Below, piece after piece: positions 33,107-42,399 of a stretch of DNA of 64,000 nt; position 1 is the stretch's first letter, and every line of letters starts with the position of its first letter. The stretch covers positions 1 to 64,000 of the forward strand of contig NZ_OGTP01000013.1 in NCBI RefSeq assembly GCF_900258035.1. The letters run 5' to 3'. This stretch comes from Caballeronia novacaledonica. GTDB taxonomy: Bacteria > Pseudomonadota > Gammaproteobacteria > Burkholderiales > Burkholderiaceae. The notes under the pieces are model-generated. The model did not search any database, was not told the origin of the DNA, and worked only from the letters and a program-made list of their open reading frames with translations. A program made the translations under genes and the position numbers.

Positions 33107-33592
33107 ATGACGTTCGAAACTTTCGGGGAGCGGCTCGACAATTGGGCCCGTGTGGTGCGCCTGCCAAAGTTTCAGGCAGGCGTTTGCGCGCAGTGGGCGC
33201 GCTGGTACGTATCAATCAGGGATTCGGAGGGAAAGTACGAGGGTGCGCCCGTGTCTCTGTCGAAAGACGAACTCGATGCATGGCTGGTGGAGCGCGCGTG
33301 GTCGTCGATGCAGCACCCGGTGCACAAGTTCATCCTCAAGTACCACTACATCTGGGGGATGAGCGACGTGCAGGTGGTCACGCGTATGCGCAAGTTGCAC
33401 GGCATCAACCTGCGCGGCCGGCCGTGGAATCTGATCTGCGCAGAAGCCGAAGCCTCGTTGAAGAAATCGCTTGTAAACCCTGAGAGTTTCGCTAGAATGC
33501 TGCTCAGATTACCAATTCCGCTTCGGCGTGAGCTTATCGATCCTCGTAAGGAGGGATCGGTGCCTCAAGAGAAAGTCGAGTTGGTAGCCTGA
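33107..33592 (+). CDS. Putative late-gene antitermination protein (Q-like)
   Basis: 161 aa from ATG 33107 (GGGGAAATAG upstream; 33089 also possible). TFETFGERLDNWARVVRLPK, then MQHPVHKFILKYHYIWGMSD, resembles the lambdoid Q/antitermination-Q group in the ENW and helical repeats. Position supports this: the last gene before HNH, terminase and head genes, followed at once by a terminator. Confidence 0.55.
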   Translation: MTFETFGERLDNWARVVRLPKFQAGVCAQWARWYVSIRDSEGKYEGAPVSLSKDELDAWLVERAWSSMQHPVHKFILKYHYIWGMSDVQVVTRMRKLHGINLRGRPWNLICAEAEASLKKSLVNPESFARMLLRLPIPLRRELIDPRKEGSVPQEKVELVA

Positions 33593-33595
33593 GAG

Positions 33596-33620
33596 AAGCC
33601 CGCCACTGAGCGGGCTTTTT
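33596..33620 (+). terminator. Rho-independent terminator after the Q-like gene
   Basis: AAGCCCGC-CACTGA-GCGGGCTTTTT, a perfect 7- to 8-bp stem with a T run, 3 bp past the stop. A natural target for antitermination in front of the late operon. Confidence 0.85.
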
Positions 33621-33771
33621 GCGTTCTGATCCGCGCTTACTGCTCAGGGCTGGAACCCGGCGTCACATACGGGGCAGCGAGCGCGAATGAGAGCGCAACC
33701 CGTTCCCCTCGCGTGTGCGAATCCCCATTCCCGGAAGCTGCGGCTGTGTTCTCACCTAGTTTGGATGCGCC

Positions 33772-33897
33772 ATGTTCGACGTCGACGATGTGTTCGAAGG
33801 TTTCAGCATCTGGCTGAACATGTGGGCGCGTGCTGCATTCGTGTTTGCGCGTGCGCTTGACGACACGTCGGAGTTGTTCGCGCGAGGCGATGACTGA
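33772..33897 (+). CDS. Small phage protein (41 aa)
   Basis: MFDVDDVFEGFSIWLNMWAR..., amphipathic helix and acidic ends. Its TGA overlaps the ATG of the HNH gene by one base, suggesting coupled translation. Confidence 0.5.
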   Translation: MFDVDDVFEGFSIWLNMWARAAFVFARALDDTSELFARGDD

Positions 33898-34256
33898 TGC
33901 CTGCTCGACCGAAGCGACCATGCAAGCATCGAGGATGCGGCGCTCTGGTTTCGGGCAACGACAACTATTGCGAGAAGCACCAAGCGGATGAGGTGAAGTG
34001 GAAGCCCGACGCGGTGCGCGGCAATCGTCATGCGCGCGGCTACGGCAACGCCTGGGTGAAGCGCCGCGAACGAATCCTTCTGCGTGACTGTGGGTTGTGC
34101 CAGCCGTGCAGGCGTGCGGGTCGAGTGACCATCGCAACCGAAGTCGATCACGTGCTGCCGAAAGCGCAGGGCGGATCGGATGACGACAGCAACCTGCAGT
34201 CGATCTGCAAGGTCTGTCACAAGGACAAGACGGCGCGCGAGCCGAAGGCACGGTGA
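33897..34256 (+). CDS. HNH endonuclease
   Basis: 119 aa. CGLCQPC zinc pair at about 65, then the HNH core TEVDHVLPKAQGGSDDDSNL and CKVCHKDK. HNH proteins next to the terminase assist packaging-site cleavage in HK97-like phages. Position directly before terminase supports that role. Confidence 0.92.
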   Translation: MPARPKRPCKHRGCGALVSGNDNYCEKHQADEVKWKPDAVRGNRHARGYGNAWVKRRERILLRDCGLCQPCRRAGRVTIATEVDHVLPKAQGGSDDDSNLQSICKVCHKDKTAREPKAR

Positions 34257-34488
34257 GCCCCGCGCGCGCAGCAGGCAGCCCGCCTGCGGCCAGCCTAGAG
34301 GCTGCCACGCCGCCCGCCAGCGGCCGGGGGGCCTCGAAAGTCTGGCGCGGAAGGCCTTGGGACCGTCCGCCCAGCCGAATTTTCACAACCGCGAAAAATG
34401 AAATTCGGGTTTCGCCGGCCGGAGGTTCGGCGGCGAGTAAAAGTTACAACGCCAAACCGGCGGAAAATCGCCGCAAACGGAGGGAAAA
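34257..34488. other. Possible cos/packaging region
   Basis: 232 bp between HNH and small terminase with no gene, many G/C runs and short inverted repeats. In phages with HNH-P27-TerL order the cohesive-end site is normally here. No cos sequence recognised. Confidence 0.3.
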
Positions 34489-34968
34489 ATGGCCGGAGTT
34501 CCGGGCCGCTCCGGACGCCGCGCCAAGCCCACGGCCAAAAAGGAGTTGGCCGGCAATCCGGGCAAGCGAGCACTGAATAAGGACGAACCCGACTTCGGGT
34601 TGGTCGAGAACATCGATGCGCCAGAGTGGATCGTCGCCGAGGCGCGCGACATGTGGGAGCGAGTCGTGCCGCTTCTCTGCTCGCAGAAGATCCTGCAGAT
34701 GACCGACCTGCACATCGTCGAGCTGTTCTGCTCAGCCTACGGTAATTGGCGCGTCGCGCAGGCGGATGTCGTGCGCAACGGGCCTGTCGTACTCGGCGCG
34801 CAGGGCGGGCCGACCAAGAACCCGGCGGCGACAGTTGTGAAAGAGTCCGCCTCGCAGATGGCGACGTTCGGCGCGATGCTCGGACTGGACCCGTCGAGTC
34901 GACAGCGGCTCATGGGCGGCGGCAAGAAAAAGACCGACAACCCTTTCGGCGCGCTGCTCGGCAGCTAA
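34489..34968 (+). CDS. Phage terminase small subunit, P27 family
   Basis: 159 aa. MAGVPGRSGRRAKPTAKKEL then the P27 core (APEWIVAEARDMWERVVPLL, LQMTDLHIVELFCSAYGNW, GAQGGPTKNPAATVVKESAS) identifies Terminase_4. It recognises viral DNA and passes it to the large subunit 6 bp downstream. Confidence 0.93.
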   Translation: MAGVPGRSGRRAKPTAKKELAGNPGKRALNKDEPDFGLVENIDAPEWIVAEARDMWERVVPLLCSQKILQMTDLHIVELFCSAYGNWRVAQADVVRNGPVVLGAQGGPTKNPAATVVKESASQMATFGAMLGLDPSSRQRLMGGGKKKTDNPFGALLGS

Positions 34969-34974
34969 ACCAAC

Positions 34975-36675
34975 ATGGCAACAACGTACTCGCGCGTGGA
35001 GCAGGCGCTCCAGTTCGCGCGCGACGTCGTGCGCGGCAAACGGCCGGCGTGCCGGTACATCCAGCTCGCGTGCCAGCGCCACCTGGACGACCTCGCGGCG
35101 AGCCGCAAGAAAAACTACAAGTGGAAGTTTGATCCGGTCGCGGCTGAGAAGAAGCTCGCGCTGATCGAGCTCATGCCACACACGAAGGGCGAGTGGGCGT
35201 TCAAGCGCCAACTCGTGACGCTCGAGCCGTGGCAGAAGTTCGGCCTGATGTGCACCTTCGGGTGGGTGAACAATCGCACCAGCAAGCGCCGATTCCGCGA
35301 AAGCTATTGGGAAGTGCCCCGCAAGAACGGCAAGTCGGTGATCGCCGCGGGCGTGGGTATCGGCATGTTCGTGCTCGACGACGAGTTCGGCGCCGAGGTG
35401 TACAGCGGCGCGACGACCGAGAAGCAGGCGTGGGAAGTGTTTCGTCCCGCGCGGCTGATGGTGAAGCGCTCGCCGCTTCTCATCGAAGCTGCCGGGATCG
35501 AGGTGAACGCCTCGAACATGAACAAGCCGGAAGACGGCAGTCGCTTCGAGCCGCTGATCGGCAACCCGGGCGACGGCGCGTCGCCGTCTTGCGCGATCGT
35601 CGACGAGTATCACGAGCACGATTCGTCTGCGCTGTACGAGACGATGCTGACCGGCATGGGCGCGCGTCGCCAGCCGCTCATGTTCATCATCACGACGGCG
35701 GGCGCGAACATCGAGGGGCCGTGCTACGACAAGCGGCGTCAGGTGATCGAGATGCTTGAGGGCACGGTGCCCGACGACGAGCTCTTCGGCTGGATCTGGA
35801 CCATCGACGAAGGCGACGATTGGACCGACCCGCGAGTGCTGGCGAAGGCCAATCCGAACATCGGCATTTCGGTCTATCAGGAGTATCTGGAGAGCCAGCA
35901 GCAGCGCGCGATCAAGTCGGCGCGCTTCACGAACACGTTCAAGACGAAGCATCTGAACGTCTGGACGTCGGCGAAAGCGGGCTTCTTCAACCTCGAAGAC
36001 TGGAAGAACTGCGCCGACGAGACGCTGACGCTTGAGCAGTTCGAGGGCCAGTCGTGCACGCTAGCCTTCGACCTTGCGCGCAAGCTCGACATGAACAGCA
36101 TGGCCCGTCTTTTTTGGCGTGACATCGACGACAAGCGGCATTACTACAGCATCGCACCGCGATTCTGGGTGCCCGAGGACACGGTCAACAACTCCGAGAA
36201 TCGGCGCATGGCCGAACGGTTTCAGGCGTGGGTCAACAGCGGGCATCTGCGCGCGACGGACGGCGCGGAGATCGACTATCGCGAGATCCTCGAAGAGGCG
36301 AAGGATGCGAACAAGCTGAGCCCGGTCGACGAATCGCCGATCGATCCGCACGGTGCGACGAACCTGTCGCACCAACTCGACGACGAGGGGCTAACGCCCG
36401 TCACGATCGTGCAGAACTATACGAACATGTCGGACCCGATGAAGGAATTGGAGGCCGCGATCATGTCCGGCCGGTTCCACCACGACGGCAACCCGATCAT
36501 GACGTGGTGTATCAGCAACGTGGTCGGCAAGCACTTGCCGGGCAATGACGACGTCGTGCGCCCGATCAAGCAGGGCGACGACAACAAGATAGATGGTGCG
36601 GTCACGCTGATCATGGCGATTGGCCGCATATTGAACAAGCAACCCGAAGCGGACCCGGAAATCATCGCCTTATGA
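34975..36675 (+). CDS. Phage terminase large subunit
   Basis: 566 aa. Walker A-like site [14 protein letters not shown] near residue 122, Walker B-like AIVDEYHEH near residue 210, and a C-terminal nuclease domain with [16 protein letters not shown] (acidic metal ligand) near residue 366. It drives ATP-powered DNA packaging and cuts concatemers. Terminase_1/HK97-like group. Overlaps the portal start by 4 bp. Confidence 0.95.
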   Translation: MATTYSRVEQALQFARDVVRGKRPACRYIQLACQRHLDDLAASRKKNYKWKFDPVAAEKKLALIELMPHTKGEWAFKRQLVTLEPWQKFGLMCTFGWVNNRTSKRRFRESYWEVPRKNGKSVIAAGVGIGMFVLDDEFGAEVYSGATTEKQAWEVFRPARLMVKRSPLLIEAAGIEVNASNMNKPEDGSRFEPLIGNPGDGASPSCAIVDEYHEHDSSALYETMLTGMGARRQPLMFIITTAGANIEGPCYDKRRQVIEMLEGTVPDDELFGWIWTIDEGDDWTDPRVLAKANPNIGISVYQEYLESQQQRAIKSARFTNTFKTKHLNVWTSAKAGFFNLEDWKNCADETLTLEQFEGQSCTLAFDLARKLDMNSMARLFWRDIDDKRHYYSIAPRFWVPEDTVNNSENRRMAERFQAWVNSGHLRATDGAEIDYREILEEAKDANKLSPVDESPIDPHGATNLSHQLDDEGLTPVTIVQNYTNMSDPMKELEAAIMSGRFHHDGNPIMTWCISNVVGKHLPGNDDVVRPIKQGDDNKIDGAVTLIMAIGRILNKQPEADPEIIAL

Positions 36676-37964
36676 CTCAGCCCTGGTACAACGAGCAGCG
36701 CGTGCGCACGCCGGGATCGGTGATCCTGACGTCGTGGCGCGCGGAGCGGGAAGCCGCTCGCGCTCAAGGGCCGGCGAACTCCGTGCCCGTTTCCGGCATC
36801 ACGCCGGGCACCGAAGCCTATGCGTGGCTGACAGGCCACGTCGGGGCGGGCCGCGCGATCAGCGAGCGCAGCGCGATGAGCGTGTCCGCCGTCTACGCGT
36901 GCGTGTCGCTGATCGGCGGCGCGCTGGCGAGCCTGACGCTGGAGACATATCAGACGGAAGGCGACAGCCGTAAGAAATATCGGCCGCCGCTCTGGTGGCT
37001 GCTCAATGAGCAGATGCATCCGACGTGGTCGGCGCCGGTCGGCTGGGAGTTCGGCGCGCAGTCGCTGCTGCTCGAAGGCGATCTGTTCATGCGCATTCAC
37101 CGCGTGTCGCCTTATTCGCCGGACGTGAAGTGGCTGGAGCCGATGCATCCGTTATGCGTGGACGTGATTCGCGCGTCCCCGGAGCGTCGCGCGTACCTGT
37201 TCTCGACGCCTGAAGGCGTGATCGCGCTCGACCAGGACGACGTGATCCACGTCCCGGGGCCGGGCTTCAACGGCTTGCGCGGGCTCTCGCAGATTCGTCA
37301 CGTGCTACGGCAGCCGGCATCGATCGCGCTCGCCGGCGGCGAGCAGGCAGAGACGATGATCGATCAGGGCTTGCGCCCCGATCTCGTGCTGAAGTCTGGC
37401 GACAAGCTGAACAGCGAGCAGATCGATAAGCTGCGCGGCCAGTGGGCGGAGCGCTACTCCGGCGCGAAGAACACGACGGCTCCCGTTGTCCTGCCGAACG
37501 GCATGGACGTCAAGGAGATCAGCATCTCTCCGCAAGACGCGCAGCTTCTGGACAACCGGAAATTCAGCATTGAAGACATCGCGCGCATCTTCGGCGTGCC
37601 GCCGTTCATGATCGGCCAGACCGACAAGACGACGAGCTGGGGCAGCGGTGTCGAGCAGATGGGTATCGGCTTCGTGAAGTACACGTTGCAGCGCCATCTG
37701 GTCAAGATTGAGCAGGAATTCAATCGGAAGCTGTTCAAGACGGCCAGAAACTTCGTCGAGTTCAACGCGGCGACGCTCGAGCGCGGCGACTTCAAGACGC
37801 GCAACGATGGCTATCGAGTTGGTCTCGGTCGCGCCGGTGAACCGGGCTGGCTGACGGTCAATGAGGTTCGCCGCATGGAAAACCTGCCGCCTGTAGATGG
37901 CGGCGACACGCTAAACACCGGGGCAACGAATGCGCCAGAACCGAATCCTCCAGCTGCTGAATGA
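36672..37964 (+). CDS. Phage portal protein, HK97 family
   Basis: 430 aa, normal for the family. Landmarks: [71 protein letters not shown]. It forms the twelve-fold ring through which DNA enters the head. Its end overlaps the protease gene by 35 bp. Confidence 0.95.
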   Translation: MTQPWYNEQRVRTPGSVILTSWRAEREAARAQGPANSVPVSGITPGTEAYAWLTGHVGAGRAISERSAMSVSAVYACVSLIGGALASLTLETYQTEGDSRKKYRPPLWWLLNEQMHPTWSAPVGWEFGAQSLLLEGDLFMRIHRVSPYSPDVKWLEPMHPLCVDVIRASPERRAYLFSTPEGVIALDQDDVIHVPGPGFNGLRGLSQIRHVLRQPASIALAGGEQAETMIDQGLRPDLVLKSGDKLNSEQIDKLRGQWAERYSGAKNTTAPVVLPNGMDVKEISISPQDAQLLDNRKFSIEDIARIFGVPPFMIGQTDKTTSWGSGVEQMGIGFVKYTLQRHLVKIEQEFNRKLFKTARNFVEFNAATLERGDFKTRNDGYRVGLGRAGEPGWLTVNEVRRMENLPPVDGGDTLNTGATNAPEPNPPAAE

Positions 37965-38712
37965 GAACCGACAGGCGCCGCGGCGCTTCGGCATCGAGGC
38001 CAGCACCGAGGGCGACGAAGTCACCATGTATCTGTACGACGTGATCGTTTCGGACGATTACTGGGGCGGCGTCTCGGCGACTTCCTTCGTGAAGGAACTG
38101 GCCGGAATCACTGCGGGCAAGATCCATCTGCGCATCAACTCGCCCGGCGGCGACGTCTTCGGCGCGCGCGCGATGGAAGCGGCGATCCGCGGTCACTCGG
38201 CGCGCGTGGTTGCGCACATCGACGGGCTCGCGGCGAGCGCGGCGAGCTTCCTCGCGATGGCGGCCGATGAGATCGAGATCGCGGAAGGCGGGTTCTTCAT
38301 GATCCACAAGGCGTGGACGATCGGCGTGGGCAATGCCGACGACATGCGCGGCCAGGCGGATCTGCTCGACAAGATCGACGGATCGCTGGCGAACACCTAC
38401 GCGAAGCGCACCGGCAAAGACGCCGAGGAAATCGCCGCGTGGATGGCCGCCGAGACGTGGTTCAACTCGGAAGAGGCGATTGCGAATGGCTTCGCCGATC
38501 GCGTCGCACAACCGGCAGAGAAGGCGCAAGCGTCGGCGTGGAATCTCGGCGCATACGCAAACGCCCCGACGCCCGATGCGCCGCGCGCGAACGTCGAGCC
38601 GCCCGTAACGCCGCCGGTCGTGAACGAGCCCGAAGCGCCCGCCGAACCGCCCCGCGTGGCGCCCGATTTCGCTGCAATGAAGCGTCGATTGGACCTTCAA
38701 AACCGAATCTGA
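37930..38712 (+). CDS. Head maturation protease, ClpP-like
   Basis: 260 aa. ClpP fold: RINSPGGDVFGARAMEAAIR, nucleophile Ser in GLAASAASFLAM, and His in GGFFMIHKAW; the C-terminal 60 residues are Pro/Ala-rich. It cleaves the scaffold portion of the capsid protein in assembly. Starts inside the portal gene, as is common. Confidence 0.93.
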   Translation: MRQNRILQLLNENRQAPRRFGIEASTEGDEVTMYLYDVIVSDDYWGGVSATSFVKELAGITAGKIHLRINSPGGDVFGARAMEAAIRGHSARVVAHIDGLAASAASFLAMAADEIEIAEGGFFMIHKAWTIGVGNADDMRGQADLLDKIDGSLANTYAKRTGKDAEEIAAWMAAETWFNSEEAIANGFADRVAQPAEKAQASAWNLGAYANAPTPDAPRANVEPPVTPPVVNEPEAPAEPPRVAPDFAAMKRRLDLQNRI

Positions 38713-38731
38713 CGCGCTCCCGCGTTCGATA

Positions 38732-38758
38732 CAAGCCGCCCGTGAGGCGGCTTTTTTC
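38732..38758 (+). terminator. Rho-independent hairpin before the capsid gene
   Basis: AAGCCGCC-CGTGA-GGCGGCTTTTTT, 19 bp after the protease stop. It may set the level of upstream message relative to the highly expressed capsid. Confidence 0.8.
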
Positions 38759-38777
38759 ATTCTCAACAGGAGAGGAT

Positions 38778-40025
38778 ATGAGCATCCAGCAACTGCGGGA
38801 GCGCCGTGACGCACTCGCGAAGAACATCGCCAATCTGATGGAAAACCACCAGGGCGACAAGTGGGGCGCGGAACAAGACAAGGCGTATGCCGATGGCATG
38901 GCCGAAATCGACCGCGTCAACGCGGAGATCAAGCGGAACGAAGACTACCTGCAGAAGATCGCGGCGAACGCGCTCAACGGCAATACCGACGGCCTGGTGA
39001 ATCAGTTCACCCGCACGCCGGGCGCGCACGGCGACGAGTCGCGCGCGCTGCGCGCATACCTGACCGGCGGCATGAGCGCGCTGGCACAGGACGACCTCGC
39101 ACGCCTGCAAGCTCGTCAGGCGATCGGCGACATCCGCAACGCGATGTCCACGACGACGCCGGGCGAAGGTGGCTACACGGTGGCGACCGAGTACTTCCGC
39201 CAGCTCACGCAGGCGATGAAGGCATTCGGCGGCATCCGCTCGGTGGCGACCACGTTGCAGACCGGCACGGGCGCGCAGATGAACTTCCCGACGGCTGACG
39301 CCACGGCAGAGCAGGGCGAAATCGTCGGCCAGAACACGGCTGTTACGGCGCTCGACACGACGTTCGGCAACAAGACGCTCGACGTGTACAAGTACTCGTC
39401 GAAGAAGATCGCGCTGCCGTTCGAGCTGATCCAAGACAGCATGTTCGATCTGGAAGGCTACATTCAGGCGCTGCTCGCGCTGCGCATCGGCCGCATCACG
39501 GCTGCGCACTTCACGACCGGCAGCGGCACGGGTCAGCCGACCGGCATCGTCACCGCGGCGACTGTCGGCAAGACGGGCACCACCGGCCAGACGGCCACGG
39601 TCATCTATGACGACCTGATCGACCTCGAGCACAGCGTCGACCCGATCTATCGCGCGGCTGCTGGCTACCTGATGGCGGATTCGTCGCTCAAGGTGATCCG
39701 CAAGATCAAGGACACGCAAGGTCGCCCGATCTTCGTGCCGGGCTATGAGCAAGGCAACCCCGGCGGCGCGCCGGACCGTCTGCTCGGTCGCCCGATCACG
39801 ATCGCGCAGGAAATGCCCGCGATGGCCGCGAACGCGAAGTCGATCGCGTTCGGCGATTTCAGCAAGTACATCGTGCGCGAGGTGATGGACCTGACGATGT
39901 TCCGCATGACCGACTCGGCGTTCACGCTGAACGGCCAGGTGGGCTTCGTGGCGTTCAACCGCCAAGGCGGCAACCTGATCGACGTCGGCGGCGCGGTCAA
40001 GCTGTATCAGAACTCGGCGACCTAA
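38778..40025 (+). CDS. Major capsid protein, HK97 family
   Basis: 415 aa from ATG 38778 (AGGAGAGGAT upstream). Residues 1-75 are the coiled-coil delta domain (MSIQQLRERRDALAKNIANL) removed by the protease; the HK97 fold follows (TTTPGEGGYTVATEYFRQLT, DGRPIFVPG-like loop, near-C-terminal FRMTDSAFTLNGQVGFVAFN). It builds the icosahedral shell. Confidence 0.95.
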   Translation: MSIQQLRERRDALAKNIANLMENHQGDKWGAEQDKAYADGMAEIDRVNAEIKRNEDYLQKIAANALNGNTDGLVNQFTRTPGAHGDESRALRAYLTGGMSALAQDDLARLQARQAIGDIRNAMSTTTPGEGGYTVATEYFRQLTQAMKAFGGIRSVATTLQTGTGAQMNFPTADATAEQGEIVGQNTAVTALDTTFGNKTLDVYKYSSKKIALPFELIQDSMFDLEGYIQALLALRIGRITAAHFTTGSGTGQPTGIVTAATVGKTGTTGQTATVIYDDLIDLEHSVDPIYRAAAGYLMADSSLKVIRKIKDTQGRPIFVPGYEQGNPGGAPDRLLGRPITIAQEMPAMAANAKSIAFGDFSKYIVREVMDLTMFRMTDSAFTLNGQVGFVAFNRQGGNLIDVGGAVKLYQNSAT

Positions 40026-40091
40026 GCCGGGTTGAGCGAGCGGAGCGGCTCACGCGGGCCGCTCTCCTTCAAATGAACTGAGGATCGCATC

Positions 40092-40256
40092 ATGGCAGAA
40101 GCCAAAACCACGAAGGCGCGCGTGCTGGTCGCAAGCGAGCACGGCGAGCCGAACGACGTTGTCGAGCTCGACGCTGGCACGCTCAAGGCCGCCAAGGCTG
40201 CTGGTGTCGTCGACGACGATGCCGATGCAGTGAAGTACGCCGAATCGCTCAAGTAA
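40092..40256 (+). CDS. Small phage structural or accessory protein
   Basis: 54 aa, MAEAKTTKARVLVASEHGEP..., acidic, between capsid and connector genes. Short proteins here are often called head decoration or hypothetical; no motif settles it. Confidence 0.6.
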   Translation: MAEAKTTKARVLVASEHGEPNDVVELDAGTLKAAKAAGVVDDDADAVKYAESLK

Positions 40257-40266
40257 GGAGCCCGCT

Positions 40267-40809
40267 GTGCAACTGTTCGTCACCGTTCCGCCGTCCACCG
40301 AGGCAATCAGTCTCGAAGAGGCGAAGCTGCATCTGCGCGTCGACGGCGCCGACGATGACGACGAGATCTCCGGCTTCATCGTCGCGGCGCGCGAGACTGC
40401 AGAGAAGGAACTTCAGCGCCCGCTGTTGCTGCAAACCTGCGAATCGCGCGGCGATACCTTTCCTTGCGGGAAGCTGCGCCTCTGGAAGGACGTCACGGAG
40501 GTGACGAGCGTCGCCTATCAGGACGACACTGGAGCGCTCGCGACACTGGCGGCGGATCAGTACCGGCTCATGTCCGGCGCATTCCTGATGCCGGTGAGCA
40601 CGTGGCCCCGCGGCACGGATGTCGTTGTGACGTTCAAGTGCGGCGCGTTTGATGTGAGCAACATGCCGAAGTCGATCATCGTGTGGATGAAGATCCAGAT
40701 CGGCGGGCTCTATGAGAATCGCGAGGCTTCGACGACAAACCAACGCTTTCAAACGCCGGGCCGCTTCATCGAAGGGCTGATCGAGCGATACGCATCGCCG
40801 GAGTTGTGA
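40267..40809 (+). CDS. Head-tail connector protein (gp6-like)
   Basis: 180 aa from GTG 40267. Helical N-terminus ISLEEAKLHLRVDGADDDDE, FIVAARETAEKELQRPLL and the middle WPRGTDVVVTFKCGAFDVSN match the HK97 gp6/phiE125-gp8 connector group that docks below the portal. Confidence 0.88.
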   Translation: MQLFVTVPPSTEAISLEEAKLHLRVDGADDDDEISGFIVAARETAEKELQRPLLLQTCESRGDTFPCGKLRLWKDVTEVTSVAYQDDTGALATLAADQYRLMSGAFLMPVSTWPRGTDVVVTFKCGAFDVSNMPKSIIVWMKIQIGGLYENREASTTNQRFQTPGRFIEGLIERYASPEL

Positions 40810-41153
40810 TGACGACCGACATCAACGAGTTCGACAAGCGCGTCACGGTGCGTCGCTGGACGGACGTGCCCGATTCCGGATTCGGTATCGAGCAGACGTT
40901 CGATGAAGGCCTGCGCATCTGGGCGAAGGTCGAGCCCGTTTCGAGCGGCATCTTCTTCGGCTCGAAGCAGCTCGAGCAATCCGTGACGCATCGATTCACC
41001 GTGCGTAGGTCGAGCCAGATTACCGAGGCATCTGTGACGGCAGAGCACGTCGTCGAATACGCCGGCGACCGGTATCGCGTGAAGCGAACGATCGCCCTCG
41101 AAGGGCGCCGCGATCGCGTCGCGATCGATGCGGAATTGCTGGGTGCGATATGA
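40809..41153 (+). CDS. Head closure / head-tail adaptor protein
   Basis: 114 aa; ATG 40809 overlaps the upstream stop (TGATG). FDKRVTVRRWTDVPDSGFGI and the strand-rich body with EYAGDRYRVKRT match the SPP1 gp16/HK97 head-tail adaptor family. Confidence 0.85.
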   Translation: MTTDINEFDKRVTVRRWTDVPDSGFGIEQTFDEGLRIWAKVEPVSSGIFFGSKQLEQSVTHRFTVRRSSQITEASVTAEHVVEYAGDRYRVKRTIALEGRRDRVAIDAELLGAI

Positions 41154-41590
41154 GCGACGGCGTCGAAGTCCACGTCGGGTGGACAGGACATTCGCGAATC
41201 GACTTCGACAAGAAGAAGATCCGCAAGGTGATGCGCGCGCGCGGGCGCGACATCCAGAAAGAAGCACGACGGCTCGTTGCGTGGCGCGCGCTGTCTCGGC
41301 CAGGCGAGTATCCCGGGCGCGACAGCGGCACGCTCTGGCGCAGCATCAAATCAAAGGTGAGCCGCTCGGGCTTCCTCGTGCGAATCGCGCCGCAGAAGAC
41401 GCCTGAGATGGGCAAGGATTTCTATCCCGCTTTCCTCTGGTACGGCGTGCGCCGACAGGGCGGTGAGCAGGGCAGCGGGTGGCGCATTGAGCCGCGCGAG
41501 AACTACATGACCGTGGCGCTCGACAAGCGCCGCGAGGTTTCGGAAAACGCAATCAAGGCGGCGCTGAAAGACGCGCTGATTCCGCGATGA
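41150..41590 (+). CDS. HK97 gp10-family tail-completion protein
   Basis: 146 aa. Basic N-terminal helix (DFDKKKIRKVMRARGRDIQK), then SRPGEYPGRDSGTLWRSIKS and YPAFLWYGVRRQ; the pattern of tail-completion proteins. ATGA overlap with both neighbours keeps the structural order. Confidence 0.8.
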   Translation: MSDGVEVHVGWTGHSRIDFDKKKIRKVMRARGRDIQKEARRLVAWRALSRPGEYPGRDSGTLWRSIKSKVSRSGFLVRIAPQKTPEMGKDFYPAFLWYGVRRQGGEQGSGWRIEPRENYMTVALDKRREVSENAIKAALKDALIPR

Positions 41591-42207
41591 ATCTCGAAGC
41601 AGTGATCGAACATCTCCGTGCGCGCGCGCCGATCTTCGCGCAGCGCGTCGCGGGCGCGGCGCAGTTCAAGATTCTGCCGGAGGCCGCGAACTTGCCGGTG
41701 CCGGCGGCGTACGTTGTGCCGCTCGACGAGAACCCGGATCAGCAGCAGAGCAGCAATAGTTATCGGCAGACGGTCGAGGACTCGTTCGCTGTGATCGTCG
41801 TGCTGAGCAACACCGCGGACGAACGCGGGCAGGGCGCGATCACGAGCGTGCACGACATCCGGAAAGTGCTTTTCCAGACGCTCGTCGGCTGGGAGCCGGG
41901 CGAGGATTACGACCAGATCGAGTATGACGGCGGCGCGCTGCTGCAGATGGATCGCGCGCGGCTCTACTACCAGTTCGAATTCAAGGCCGATTACGACATC
42001 TCGTATGAGGACACGTGGAAGTGGGTGCGCGACAACGAGTTGCCGACGCTCAACGGTCTGAACGTGAAGGTCGACGCGATTGACCCGGCTGACCCGAACC
42101 ATCCGAAACAGGATTTTCCAGACGACCCGAACGCCTACGAAGGCGGTTCACCCGGGCCGGATGGCCGCGCCGAGGCCGGCGCAAAAATCGACCTCCCGCA
42201 AACATAG
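41587..42207 (+). CDS. Tail terminator / Mu gp37-like protein
   Basis: 206 aa. AVIEHLRARAPIFAQRVAGA, AAYVVPLDENPDQQQSSNSY and VEDSFAVIVVLSNTADERGQ fit the phage tail terminator group seen before Mu-like sheath genes. The last 45 residues are acidic and probably disordered. Confidence 0.8.
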   Translation: MNLEAVIEHLRARAPIFAQRVAGAAQFKILPEAANLPVPAAYVVPLDENPDQQQSSNSYRQTVEDSFAVIVVLSNTADERGQGAITSVHDIRKVLFQTLVGWEPGEDYDQIEYDGGALLQMDRARLYYQFEFKADYDISYEDTWKWVRDNELPTLNGLNVKVDAIDPADPNHPKQDFPDDPNAYEGGSPGPDGRAEAGAKIDLPQT

Positions 42208-42216
42208 GAGCAACCC

Positions 42217-42399
42217 ATGCGTATCAAACCGGTATCCGGTCGGCAAGTGCCCGACCCGGAGAAGGGGGGCTATTTGCCCGAAAAAGGCCGAGAGGTCGAG
42301 CCGAACGTCTACTGGCTGCGCCGCATTGAAGATGGCGACGTGACCGAAGTCGCCGCCGATGATGGCGAATCGCAACCCGTGAAGAAAGGGACCAAATAA
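42217..42399 (+). CDS. DUF2635 family protein (Mu gp38-like)
   Basis: 60 aa. MRIKPVSGRQVPDPEKGGYL, then GREVEPNVYWLRRIEDGDV, matches DUF2635, the short protein ahead of the sheath gene in Mu-like phages. Stop overlaps the sheath start (TAATG). Confidence 0.85.
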   Translation: MRIKPVSGRQVPDPEKGGYLPEKGREVEPNVYWLRRIEDGDVTEVAADDGESQPVKKGTK

